From positions 62,001 through 126,000 of the forward strand of contig JAJSPD010000067.1 in assembly GCA_021307315.1 (NCBI GenBank): a DNA stretch of 64,000 nt, written 5' to 3'. The notes below the pieces were generated by a model that saw only the letters and a program-made list of their open reading frames with translations, ran no database searches and was not told where the DNA came from. Of the stretch, positions 42,926-52,433 are shown one piece after another (position 1 is the stretch's first letter; each line of letters begins with the position of its first letter). The DNA comes from Bisporella sp. PMI_857 (lineage: Eukaryota; Ascomycota; Leotiomycetes; Helotiales; Helotiaceae). The position numbers were made by a program, and so were the translations under genes.

Positions 42926-43195
42926 CTTCACAACTCTACTTGCGGAAGTATAACCCTTACCCTTACACACGTCTTGCAGGCCCGTAACGGCTTGAATTCG
43001 TATTGTATCCAGTTCCAGCCTTGATTGTGCTGAAGATTCAGAATCTCTGTGTGCAACGGAGATCACACTGTTACGACGTCAATACTCGAAGAGTACATAC
43101 GCAACTTTACGGCCCGGAAACCCCGTACGGCATTCATTTCATTTCATTTTATTTTTACTTCACTTTACTACCGATAAGCTTTCCTACCCGACAAT

Positions 43196-44373
43196 ATGGC
43201 TGAAGCTATTCCCAGAGATGGGGGAACAGGGCCAAGGGCAAAGGAAGGGCCAAACCAGGAGAATCCTCGGGTACAAGCAACACGGCAGATACTCAGGAGT
43301 TTGTTGTGGCAGACCCCACATCTTTCGACCAAACCATTCTTATGACCTTGCTACAAAGGCTAGAAAGCAACCAGAGAGAATTTTCTCGTACCCAGGCGGA
43401 ACGAGATAAGGCCCAGGAAATAAGGTTCCAAGCTCTGGAAAAGGAATTAGCTTCCCGACATCGGACTCAGAGTGGATCCCGAGACAGCTCCGACACTACA
43501 GATCCTGACCACCCTAGGCGTAGTAGGGAACAGATTCCAGAAGCTTCAAACTATGGCGGTTTCAGAAAAACAAAAGAAGTCAAGGAACTTACGGACGGTG
43601 TGGACCCAACTTATCGTTCGTGGAAAATAGAGCTTGCGGTGAAGTTTCGGAATTCCTCCAGCCAATTCCTCGATGAGCAAGCTCGGATGGATTACGTGTT
43701 TATCAGTACTAGTGGAGATGCCCAGCAACACCTTGAAACACGTATGGAGCTGGATTGTGCTGACCCTTTCAGTTCTGTAGCAGACATGCTAACTTACCTT
43801 GACATGCTGTTTGTTGACTCTAATGAGGTCAGCGAAAGCAGAATAGCTTACCATGAGCTAATGATGAGGGAGAGTGAGTCTTTTGCTTCATTCCGCACTA
43901 AGTTTTTGCAGCTGGCAAGCAAAGGCAACGTACCCAAGGAGGACTGGAAAGACGACTTGTTTCGGAAGCTTACAGTCGGCTTGCAGACTAGCTTATTGCC
44001 TGTAAAGTCTACACTGGAGAGTTTTCAAGAATTGAGCGATAGGGCCCACAGTGTCTACCAAGACCAAGCGCATCTACAGAAGCGCATATCCCGCAGGAGC
44101 AAGCGGAAAACGCTCCAGGAAGAAAACGACACCTTTCTACTTAGGCCAAGTCGCAGCACACCTGGGAAGCCTACAGTCTCGACTACAGCTGGAGTCCCTG
44201 CGCTACGGGCATCTACGCCCGCAGTTCAGCCCCGGAAAAGCCAAACACCTGCCCCAGCTGCCGACGGGTTATGCTACAACTGCGACAAGCCAGGCCACTA
44301 CGCGTCCTCGTGTCCGTCACCACGCAGGCCAACGCCAGTAAAAGCATTGGAAACAACATCGGAAGAAAAGTGA
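43196..44373 (+). pseudogene. gypsy gag (capsid and nucleocapsid)
   Basis: Gag builds the virus-like particle. The likely ATG is at 43196 (MAEAIPRDGG), but that frame leaves the main gag frame at a run of five G bases at 43220-43224; one more G would join them. The main frame runs from about 43220 to TGA at 44371-44373. It contains a helical capsid region (YRSWKIELAVKFRNSSS; MRESESFASFRTKFLQLAS) and one zinc knuckle, CYNCDKPGHYASSC, close to the C-terminus. A one-base difference at the end (near 44370) would extend it with an acidic tail. These single-base breaks in homopolymers may be real or assembly errors. Confidence 0.8.
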
Positions 44374-44401
44374 CAGTAGAGTTTGTCAGTGACTCTGATG
44401 A

Positions 44402-47400
44402 GGATCAGGGAAACGAATCACCCTAGGCAAAGTCTCCTACCTAGGGCGGAGAAAGCGAGTCGACTCTAAAGGGATAGACTTAAGGAAGTTGATTGGCGGA
44501 CCGCCACTGAACAAGGCATGTACGTTAGTTAAGAATGGATTTGCTTATAACACTGTGGCTCTCCTTGATACTGGAGCAAACGGATGGCTTTTCATTGACA
44601 CGGCTCTGGCCGACCTGTTGAGAAAACGTTTTGGTTGTACCGTACAACAACTGGCCAACCCAGTGCCTGTAACTGGTTTTAATGACAAAGAAGGAGCCGT
44701 AATCTCTCAGGCTTTAGTTACCACGCTAGAGATTGATGGGAGAAGGTTCACTGATTCAATATTCTTGATCACCGACTTAGGGCACCATGAAGTAATCGTA
44801 GGCAGAAAGTGGATGGCAGAAATGGATATAGCTCTTGCGGTTCGTAAACGCAAGCTGGTATGGCCTACGGCCCTGCCACGAACTGTAACGTTTGACCGTT
44901 CTATTTTGTATTCCAGGGACTTGCTGGAAGAAGCTCCTGTGGATCACGTGGCTCAAGAAGATATGAATAGAAGGGATAAAGCGTTCAACAAAACCGTCTC
45001 TGTCCCTGTTTATACTATTCTCCCACGTCAAGAAGCGTTCTCTCCGCTATCTCTCTCAACGACTAACACGCCCAGGATCGGCAACGTGAGATCTACAGCT
45101 GCCCTTGAGCCAATAGTTGAAAAAGTAGTAGAACCTGCTGCCGCAGCTGAGCCGACAAAAGACCGTTTCTGGTACGTAGGCAAAACGGATTACAACCATC
45201 ATATGAAAGACAACTTGCAAAAGATGGAAGAACAACTTGCGGGCATAGTCAAGCCACGTTTGACGAAAGCTACTCGCAAAATAGTCAACAAGATCCGTAA
45301 GGTTACAGTAAACGCTCACAGCCTCGACATTGCTGTAATTAGCGCTCCCGCATTTACGCTAAACCTGAAAGGAAAGGACAACGAAGTGTTCGCAGTTAGC
45401 CTGTATGAGCTAGATAGATTGCTGGAAGAGCGCAGAGCTTTAGAACGAATAGACCTTTGTAGCATCGACGAAGACGAAGACGAGCGTTTGGTGGAAGATC
45501 TAGTGCCTGACGAACTCCGGGACTTGAAAGACATATTCTCAAAAAAGGCATCTAACGAGCTACCTCCACACCGAACTGCTGTAGATCACAAAATCGAGCT
45601 TACGGGCGAGAATACTCTTCGACACAGCCCGCTGATTCGGCTGACTACTGAAGAGCTACAAACGCTAAAAGACTATATTATGGACAACTTGGATAAAGGC
45701 TTTATTGCTCCTAGCCATGCTCCATTTGCAGCGCCAGTGCTATTCGTGCGAAAGCCCAACGGAAGTTTACGGCTGTGTATCGACTATCGCAAACTCAACA
45801 GTATCACCCGTAAAGATCAATACCCTCTCCCTCTTATTGATGAAACTTTGTCACGACTTACGAAAGCCAAAATATTCACTAAGCTAGACATACGCCAAGC
45901 GTTCTACAGAATACGGATTCACCCTGATTCGGAAGAGCTAACTACGTTTCGTACCCGCTACGGAACGTACAAATGCAAAGTGCTACCTTTTGGCCTGACT
46001 AACGGGCCCGCAACGTACCAGCGCTACATGAACGAAGTGTTGTTCGATTACCTGGATGATTTCTGTACAGCGTACTTGGACGACATTCTGATATACTCAG
46101 AGAACGAGCTGGAGCATACGGAGCACGTCCGTAAAGTGCTATTGCGACTTCGTGAAGCTGGACTACAAGTAGATATCAAGAAAACTGAATTCAGCGTCAC
46201 CCGAACTAAGTACTTAGGGTTTATTGTGACTACTGACGGTATTGAGGTAGACCCAGAGAAAGTACAAATTGTTAATGACTGGAAGCCCCCTACGTCCGTA
46301 CGCGGCATACAGTCATTTCTCGGCTTTTGCAATTTTTACCGACGATTCATTAAAGACTACGGAGCTATTGCCCGCCCGTTGAACCGCCTGACAGGCAAGG
46401 ACGTTCCGTTCGACTTCAATGATGAGTGCTACGCATCGTTCGAGCGGCTGAAGCAAGCGCTAGTTACGGCTCCAGTACTGACCCATTACGACCCGCAAAA
46501 AGAGGTTTTGCTAGAGACAGACGCTTCTGATGGGGTGATTGCGGGAGTATTGTCTCAAAGAGCTACAGACGACGAAAACGCCCTATGGCAACCTGTAGGC
46601 TATTTCTCAAAAACCCTGACTCCTGCAGAGCTTAACTACCAGATACACGACAAAGAAATGCTAGCTATAGTTCGCTCTTTCGAGCAATGGAGAGCTGATT
46701 TAGCACGAACGGACCACAAAGTCAAGGTAGTCACGGATCACAAAGCGCTGGAGTATTTCATGACCTCTAAAGAGCTCAACGGTCGCCAGGCTAGGTGGGC
46801 CGAAGCATTGTCTGAATTCTTTTTTACAATCACATATCGGCCTGGCCGCAAGAATGAGAAAGCAGACGCGTTGACACGAAGAGATCAGGATACAAATGAT
46901 TTACAGGCCACCAAAAAGCGCCATCGCACACAGCAGTTCCTTACGGATGACCAAGTCGACCCTCGTATTCGCGCAAAGCTGCTGCCTAATGCACAACTTA
47001 CGCTCGCACCAATAGAAAAGCCGACAAGCTCGCAAACGGCAACTTTGTCAGAAACTCTATCCCCATGGGTACTCGCAGACCGAATCGTAGCCGCTAATCG
47101 CAGCTCTCCAGAACTAGCAACAGATCGTCAGCGAGCAGAGAACGGAGAGCAAAACTGGACTGTAAGCAACGGGCTGTTGCTGTGGCAAGGTCGACTAGTA
47201 GTCCCTCCTACCGACAATCTCCGCACGGAGCTGATTCAGGAGGCCCACGCTCAAGTGTCGGCAGCACACCCTGGCCGGACCAAAACCGTAGCTGTAATAG
47301 CTAGGCAATACTGGTGGAAAAGCTTACGCACCGACGTAGAGCGATACATGAACAACTGTAGAGAGTGCAGACGCGCTACAGTATTCAGAGACAAAGCTAC

Positions 47401-48901
47401 AGGCAAGCTACAACCTTTGCCGGTTCCGGAAAGGCCGTGGCAACATGTGGCCATGGACTTCAAATCGTACCCTACGGACCGTTACGGGTATGATTCGGTG
47501 CTGGTAGTGATAGACAGGTTCTGTAAACAGTCCATAACGATTCCATGTTACAAAACGACAACTGCAAAAGACATGGCACAGCTGTTTATTGATCACGTTT
47601 ACAGGTCACGAGGAGCACCAACTACTATTGTATCAGACAGAGGTCCTCAGTTTATTTCAACGTTCTGGCACGAGCTTTGTCGAATTCTCGGAGTGAAACT
47701 CAAGCTTTCGACAGCGTTCCACCCTCAAACTGACGGGCAGACAGAAATCATGAACCAGTACCTTGATCAGAGGCTTCGGCCTTTTATAAACTATTATCAA
47801 GACAACTGGTCGAGCCTGGTCGCTTTAATGGACTACGCACAGCTGACTTTACCTCACGAAAGCCTAGGTATGCTATCCCCGTTCGAAGTGCTTAATGGGT
47901 ACGCGCCAACCACGTCCTATGACTGGAACAGGCCGAAAGAGCCTGTAACAGCCAGAGAAAAGCTAAGCGTGGAAGAAGCAACTGCTTTCGCCAAAAGGAT
48001 GCATTCTACTTGGAATACGGCCGGTAGCTTGATCCGTAAAGCTCAGGAACGAATGGAAGCGTCTGTAAATAAACACCGCAGAGACACCGATTTTGGCGTA
48101 GACGACTGGGTATACGTGTCGACAAGGAATTGGAAAACCGACAGGCCTAGCAAAAAGCTCGATATTCAGAACGCTGGACCTTACAAAATTCTGGCTCGAG
48201 AAGGAAACTCTTACCGGCTGCAGCTGCCTGACAATTTACGAATACACCCAGTGTTCGCACCACAGCTGCTTCGTAAAGCTGCAATGGATCCGTTACCAGG
48301 CCAGCTGCCTGTGCCAGAACCACCTATACAGGTTACGGAGGACGAAGAGTGGGAAGTCGAAGAAATTCTGGCTGTTCGAGTTCGTAATCGACAGCTGCAG
48401 TACAAAGCAAAGTGGGTAGGATACGATATCGACCCCGAATGGTATCCAGCCTCCAATTTCAAGTACAGCCCACACAAGGTTAGAGACTTCCACTTACGCA
48501 ACCCTACACTCCGAGGGCCGCCGGCGAACCTACTGGAATGGATCAAGGAGTGGGAACAAGGCAAAGACGACTACGACGAGCTAGATGACAATTCGGAAGC
48601 ATCAGAAAGCTTGAGGGCAAGCTTTTTCGGAAGGGGGGGTGATGTCACGGCGCTGGCGCGCCTACAGCTCCTTTATGGCCTAACAGCCCGTAAGGCATCC
48701 ACATTGGGGATCACGCGGAACGCCACGTGGCCCAAACACCTGTATATATGCTTCCCTCTCTGCCTCCATAGTCCTGTAGTTCTATTATTCTCGATTCTTA
48801 CCCGTATTACTTTGAGCCGTTGCTCTTATTCTACGTGCCGTGACATAATTGGCCAGAACCACGTATTGAGCCAATCACGGCTGCAGGAGCATACCCTTTA
48901 G
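44402..48901 (+). CDS. gypsy pol polyprotein with chromodomain
   Basis: The polyprotein supplies the enzymes for retrotransposition. The frame opens at 44402, 28 bases after the gag stop, and has no ATG before the protease, so it needs gag fusion or recoding. Domains in order are: aspartic protease (LLDTGANGWLF, GAT at 44567); reverse transcriptase (LPFGLTNGPATYQRYM; catalytic YLDD at 46073-46084); RNase H (LLETDASDGVIAGVLSQ); integrase with an HHCC finger (NNCRECRR) and the acidic residues in MDFKSYP, VSDRGPQF and TDGQTEIMNQ; and a C-terminal chromodomain (EWEVEEILAVR, YKAKWVGYD, WYPASNF). No internal stop occurs. The frame continues through the entire 3' LTR and stops outside at 48901. One extra G in the polypurine run would place a TGA at the LTR border. 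Confidence 0.9.
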   Translation, partial: GSGKRITLGKVSYLGRRKRVDSKGIDLRKLIGGPPLNKACTLVKNGFAYNTVALLDTGANGWLFIDTALADLLRKRFGCTVQQLANPVPVTGFNDKEGAVISQALVTTLEIDGRRFTDSIFLITDLGHHEVIVGRKWMAEMDIALAVRKRKLVWPTALPRTVTFDRSILYSRDLLEEAPVDHVAQEDMNRRDKAFNKTVSVPVYTILPRQEAFSPLSLSTTNTPRIGNVRSTAALEPIVEKVVEPAAAAEPTKDRFWYVGKTDYNHHMKDNLQKMEEQLAGIVKPRLTKATRKIVNKIRKVTVNAHSLDIAVISAPAFTLNLKGKDNEVFAVSLYELDRLLEERRALERIDLCSIDEDEDERLVEDLVPDELRDLKDIFSKKASNELPPHRTAVDHKIELTGENTLRHSPLIRLTTEELQTLKDYIMDNLDKGFIAPSHAPFAAPVLFVRKPNGSLRLCIDYRKLNSITRKDQYPLPLIDETLSRLTKAKIFTKLDIRQAFYRIRIHPDSEELTTFRTRYGTYKCKVLPFGLTNGPATYQRYMNEVLFDYLDDFCTAYLDDILIYSENELEHTEHVRKVLLRLREAGLQVDIKKTEFSVTRTKYLGFIVTTDGIEVDPEKVQIVNDWKPPTSVRGIQSFLGFCNFYRRFIKDYGAIARPLNRLTGKDVPFDFNDECYASFERLKQALVTAPVLTHYDPQKEVLLETDASDGVIAGVLSQRATDDENALWQPVGYFSKTLTPAELNYQIHDKEMLAIVRSFEQWRADLARTDHKVKVVTDHKALEYFMTSKELNGRQARWAEALSEFFFTITYRPGRKNEKADALTRRDQDTNDLQATKKRHRTQQFLTDDQVDPRIRAKLLPNAQLTLAPIEKPTSSQTATLSETLSPWVLADRIVAANRSSPELATDRQRAENGEQNWTVSNGLLLWQGRLVVPPTDNLRTELIQEAHAQVSAAHPGRTKTVAVIARQYWWKSLRTDVERYMNNCRECRRATVFRDKATGKLQPLPVPERPWQHVAMDFKSYPTDRYGYDSVLVVIDRFCKQSITIPCYKTTTAKDMAQLFIDHVYRSRGAPTTIVSDRGPQFISTFWHELCRILGVKLKLSTAFHPQTDGQTEIMNQYLDQRLRPFINYYQDNWSSLVALMDYAQLTLPHESLGMLSPFEVLNGYAPTTSYDWNRPKEPVTAREKLSVEEATAFAKRMHSTWNTAGSLIRKAQERMEASVNKHRRDTDFGVDDWVYVSTRNWKTDRPSKKLDIQNAGPYKILAREGNSYRLQLPDNLRIHPVFAPQLLRKAAMDPLPGQLPVPEPPIQVTEDEEWEVEEILAVRVRNRQLQYKAKWVGYDIDPEWYPASNFKYSPHKVRDFHLRNPTLRGPPANLLEWIKEWEQGKDDYDELDDNSEASESLRASFFGRGGDVTALARLQLLYGLTARKASTLGITRNATWPKHLYICFPLCLHSPVVLLFSILTRITLSRCSYSTCRDIIGQNHVLSQSRLQEHTL
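48630..48642 (+). promoter_or_regulatory. polypurine tract of the gypsy element
   Basis: A purine-rich run with seven G bases (GAAGGGGGGG, then TGA) lies directly before the 3' LTR, where plus-strand DNA synthesis would start. Confidence 0.7.
48643..48845 (+). repeat. gypsy 3' LTR
   Basis: It is 203 bases and nearly identical to the 5' LTR. The pol reading frame runs through it without a stop. Confidence 0.93.
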
Positions 48902-49448
48902 TAATATCGGCTTGCACGTGCTTCAAAAGCGCGCTATTTCGCTTATTAGCGTCACATTCATCCAATGAATAAGTATGAATAAGTGGGCTGCCTCTGCTCA
49001 CGTGAAACTCCACGTGATTTGCGTACTTCACTAGTCGAAAGCTCACATTGCAGTGGTGTATAGCTTTTTTTGTGCTGGCAGCACGTGATTTTGAGGCCGA
49101 ACTAGGCTTAGCTTTATAGCCTCGCTTAAATCGACAGTTGATCAGCTGAGAAGTAAAGTCATCTGACTTTGTTGTTGTCCGTATGACGTAAATATTGTCA
49201 ACTGTAGGCCAATAGAGCTTAAAATCACTCATACTAAGCTTCAGAGGTAACGTGATATTAAAAAGTAGTTGTCGCACGTGACTAATTTGACTATAGTCAC
49301 GTGGTAAGGAAGTAAAGGCATCCATAGATCAAAAAAATCGTAAGGTAAAAGCCTTAGAATTCATGAATTCCGGGTGCTTTATAGCCGGCCAATCGGCCAT
49401 ATATTATGCCGACCCAGCCTCCCCCAGCCACCCCCAGCCACTTCTTTA

Positions 49449-49532
49449 TAGCTATTGGCTCGCTTAAATACATGGTTCCCCTGTTGCCAAGGCTCTAGCG
49501 CCGCGCTATTCGTGAACGTTTTAATCGATTCC
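49449..49532 (-). repeat. MULE right terminal inverted repeat
   Basis: This is the reverse complement of 41052-41135. The promoter of the transposase would lie in or next to this repeat. Confidence 0.92.
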
Positions 49533-49798
49533 GTGAGATTTAGTTATGTGACTTCTGGCTAAGCAAGGGATCCTTAAGCAAACTGTCAGAATGAGCGATT
49601 TGAGGGTTCTTGAATGGGCGTTAAATTGTATGATATTATTGTAAGAATATAATCACTAAAATCAAAGTTTTGCCTCCCCCGCTACTAGCGCCAAAACCAC
49701 GTAAATATATAAAAAGTATGTGCATAAGACGGCCAGGGCTAGGGCTATCTAAGGATGTGCTTATGCAAGCTTTATATAAGTGTTAGGGCTAGCAATTA
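49533..49798. other. short spacer between two transposons
   Basis: It begins with the MULE duplication GTGAGATT and ends with the TA of the pogo relic. No gene is seen. Confidence 0.5.
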
Positions 49799-50207
49799 AC
49801 GTACCTAACCACTTAGCTGGCCACCCTATCATCCTGGCCACAATCCCTGTAACCACCACATTTTTTCAATTTTGATTTGCAATTATATCACAACTACTTA
49901 AAATATCGATTTACGGATTGAAATAATTGATTTATTGACGGTCAGGGCATGTCCGAGCAGTGTGCTCTAATAATTTACACATACTACACTTCGCTAAAGC
50001 ACGTGTACGTACTGGAGCTTTATTTGAATCAACTATTTAATTTACAACTTCAATATCAGCTATAGTTTAATTCAGCTCGTTTTAAACTTCTGAAACCTTT
50101 AAAACATTTCTTTTGCGTACGAACGATTTCTTTGCAGCTTTTTTTTTTTTGACTTTTTCATTTGCGGCCCGTAATTTTCGATTTTTATCCGCAAAAAAAG
50201 TAGCGTT

Positions 50208-50380
50208 TGTCACGACACGCGCTGTGGATCTACAGATACAGAGGGCAACGGTGGTATCATACGAGAATCTATAGCTAAGGAAGGAAGAGGAGCTCGAGGA
50301 GAGCAGGCTATATATACACGAGGCGCTCTGAGAGCTCGCCTAATATAGGTCACGTGTGCTTGGGAGCACGGGACGTGACA
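50208..50380 (+). repeat. solo LTR (173 bases), unrelated family
   Basis: It starts TGTCACGACACGCGCTG and ends GGGACGTGACA, so its ends are inverted TGTCACG / CGTGACA. A 5-base duplication GCGTT flanks it (50203-50207 and 50381-50385). A TATATATA sequence lies inside near 50310. No internal domain remains. Confidence 0.8.
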
Positions 50381-50461
50381 GCGTTGTGTATAGCTAATTA
50401 GCACTTTTTGATAAATTGATTTACAGTCTGAACTGTTAAGCCAAATAAGCTTTGCGTACAA

Positions 50462-50721
50462 TGTAACGACGCAAGGAATCACGGGCTAGAATAGAGGCAT
50501 ATGGGAGTGCGTACAATAGGCTGATAGTGATTGCCTTATAGGTCTACCTACGAAGGATACAAAAACATGAGGAACCACGGTAGAGAGTGGGAGCAGGCCC
50601 TTTATGTAGGCGACTCCAACTCTCCCCCGTATCGGCTCTGAAACCCCTCATACCCTGATCGCCATCCCTTGCTCCTGTGCCATGACCTTCGTGCCGCACC
50701 TTGGGCATACCGGTTGTTACA
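50462..50721. repeat. possible third LTR-like sequence
   Basis: The stretch starts TGTAACGACG and ends GGTTGTTACA, with a 6-base inverted TGTAAC / GTTACA. It lacks a clear 5-base duplication at these exact ends, although TACAA occurs at 50457-50461 and again within the right end. It is weak. Confidence 0.3.
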
Positions 50722-50970
50722 AAATCTACTTTGAATAGTAGCAACAATAAAAGCTTGTTGTTGTACGAGTTAATAAAACTGTAAAAACTCGCTTTTGTTA
50801 ATATAGTTAATACCGACCCGTATTTACTATTTTACAGCTTGTCCGTAAAAACGCTTTAACGTCGCAAAGCAACTAATATTTAAAAGTTGAAAAAAATGTA
50901 ATAAATGCGCAAGCATACACAATAAAATAATGCGGTGTTTTTTGCAAAATTTATCGAATTAAACTGTAAC

Positions 50971-51173
50971 TGTCACGGCGCTGGCGCGCCTACGGCTTCT
51001 ATAAGGCCTGACGGCCTGTAAGGCACCCGTGGGGACACTCGCGTAGCACGTCACGTGATCCGAACTCCTGTATATAGGCTTCCCTTTCTACTTCCATAGT
51101 TCTGTAGTTCTATTATTCTCGATTCTTACCCGTATTACTTTGAGCCGTTGCTCCTATCCTACGTGCCGTGACA
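50971..51173 (+). repeat. solo LTR of the gypsy family
   Basis: It is 203 bases, the same length as the gypsy LTRs, with matching ends (TGTCACGGCGCTGG; CGTGCCGTGACA) and the same AGTTCTATTATT segment, but many differences in the middle. The duplication GTAAC flanks it (50966-50970 and 51174-51178). It is an older relative whose internal part was lost by LTR recombination. Confidence 0.92.
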
Positions 51174-51739
51174 GTAACATAACTTTTATAGCCGTCAAGT
51201 ATTAATAGTCGGTATATGCTTATTGTACGATTTCGTGTATACACTTTAAAAACTTTTTGCAGCTAAACAAAACTCAATTCGTTCGTAGTCTATTCGTTAT
51301 TACTAACTTTAATCAACTAAGTTGTTAGCAGATTTTAATACTAGTTGTATTGATGCATTTGACTTTTTAATATAACTAGTAAAAGTAAAACGAAGCTTGT
51401 AAATTAAATCGACTTAATTACAATAACTTATTCGCGATTTCTAGACAGTATAAACACTGTACGAAAGTCGGTATTTGTAACTATTTTTGAAGTAAATATT
51501 ACGCTTATTTGAAACCCGGTTTCGTCGAAGTTATAAATGTCATTTTTCACGATTTTATATTTCTCAATTGTATTTCGTACAAGCCGAAACTAAGCTTAAA
51601 CTATATTAAGATTTTCGCATTTTGCTCGCCGATAATCGTACTTTCGATTATATTTCGATTTAAGCTGTAAATGTCGATTTATAAACCGTAAAATCTAATT
51701 TTTGCCAACCGTTGATTTTATAAACGCGTCGCACGTTGC

Positions 51740-52024
51740 TTATTCCGCAAGCAATAAATTGGCCGCATTACGTACTAATAGTTGCGTTAATAGTATTCCA
51801 CGCGTATCTATATTCAATATCCAATTAACAAGTGTCGTTTCTTCCGTTAAAGTAAGTTTGCGGTTAGCAGAAGGAATACTAGACTTTGCGGGCACTCTTT
51901 CTAGTCGCGACGTCATTGTCGATCGTGGAGCGCCGTACGCAGCCGCAGCGGCCCGTAAGCTCGAAAATCGGCCCTGTCGATAGGCCTGAATGCCTAAAAG
52001 CATTCTCCCTTCCGTATTAGCCAT
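51740..52024 (-). pseudogene. pogo transposase N-terminal remnant
   Basis: MANTEGRMLLGIQAYRQGRF, then a psq-type helix-turn-helix (SLRAAAAAYGAPRSTMTSRL) and the beginning of a CENP-B-like region (LTEETTLVNWILNIDTRG) are readable. Downstream the frame dissolves in AT-rich sequence, with only fragments recognisable. It is the start of the transposase of the surrounding element. Confidence 0.7.
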
Positions 52025-52433
52025 TTCAAAGGTTGTTGGTTGAGCAATTGCAAATCAAAATTGAAAAAAAGTGGTGGTTGCAGGGATTGTGGCCAGGATG
52101 ATAGGGTGGCCAGCTAAGTGGTTAGGTACGTTAATTGTTGAAGTTAGGGAAGTTGGAGTTTTGGTGTTCCCGCACGCGTCCGCTAGTGCGCGCATGGGCC
52201 ACTTTAAGCGGGTGGGACCATCACTTCAGGCTTAATTCCTTTTGCCTGTCACAACTACGCTACGGCGTAATGCGGCTGGGTAGCTTTTGCACGCCATTTT
52301 GGTCGCGGAGCCCGACACATTCTTTCTCTCAGTCCTCGCGAGCTGTAGTCACAACGATTCCCTGACGCTGATGTCATGCATCATTGTTGGACATAGAGAA
52401 CATATGACTGTACTCTCACTCTATTGAGCCGTG

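Larger units (their letters stand above)
42710..48845 (+). mobile_element. gypsy LTR retrotransposon (chromovirus type), young
   Basis: Two 203-base LTRs (42710-42912 and 48643-48845) bound the element, both starting TGTCACGG and ending CGTGACA. I find one difference between them. A 5-base duplication TAATT flanks the element (42705-42709 and 48846-48850). The order gag, protease, reverse transcriptase, RNase H, integrase, chromodomain defines a chromodomain-bearing gypsy element. It inserted into the MULE transposase gene. Near-identical LTRs mean a recent insertion, yet its reading frames carry small breaks, described under gag and pol. Confidence 0.93.
41133..49325 (-). pseudogene. MULE transposase, interrupted by gypsy and by stops
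   Basis: The gene starts with ATG at 49325 and reads through an FAR1-like N-terminal DNA-binding region (INCRFKRGYKAKPS) and YAPAAVIGSIRG to the gypsy insertion at 48850. Across the insert it resumes in the same frame at 42709 and reads LNAAGGVYLTRQDAINSGAT onward. A TAG at 42429 and several further stops to about 42240 interrupt the catalytic domain, whose pieces are still visible (GHLTLIDATHKTN; LRYILTDDSAAE). A 48-base intron at 42111-42158 (GTAAAA...CTAAC...TTAG) leads to the last exon, with the SWIM zinc finger CQCRFARSYLLPCRHIILAYH-like block split over about 41480-41540. The stop is at 41133. It is inactive. Confidence 0.85.
41052..49532 (-). mobile_element. MULE DNA transposon, split by a gypsy element
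   Basis: The terminal inverted repeats are 84 bases and perfect: 41052-41135 (GGAATCGATTAAAACGTTCA onward) and 49449-49532. An 8-base duplication GTGAGATT flanks them at 41044-41051 and 49533-49540. Without the gypsy insert and its duplication the element would be about 2.34 kb. The transposase gene reads on the minus strand. The perfect terminal repeats contrast with stops inside the transposase. Confidence 0.9.
49799..52131 (-). mobile_element. decayed pogo element holding solo LTRs
   Basis: Long inverted repeats (about 85 bases, a few mismatches) begin ACGTACCTAACCACTTAGCT at 49799, with the complement ending at 52131. TA flanks each side (49797-49798 and 52132-52133). Inside, only the start of a transposase is legible; most of the rest is AT-rich with stops in all frames. 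Two solo LTRs with their own duplications lie inside it, so they inserted after the pogo element. Confidence 0.85.

Noticed and set aside
48643..48901. LTR-encoded extension of pol as a real protein domain
   Set aside because: The residues are simply the LTR read in frame; polyadenylation in the LTR would precede the stop.
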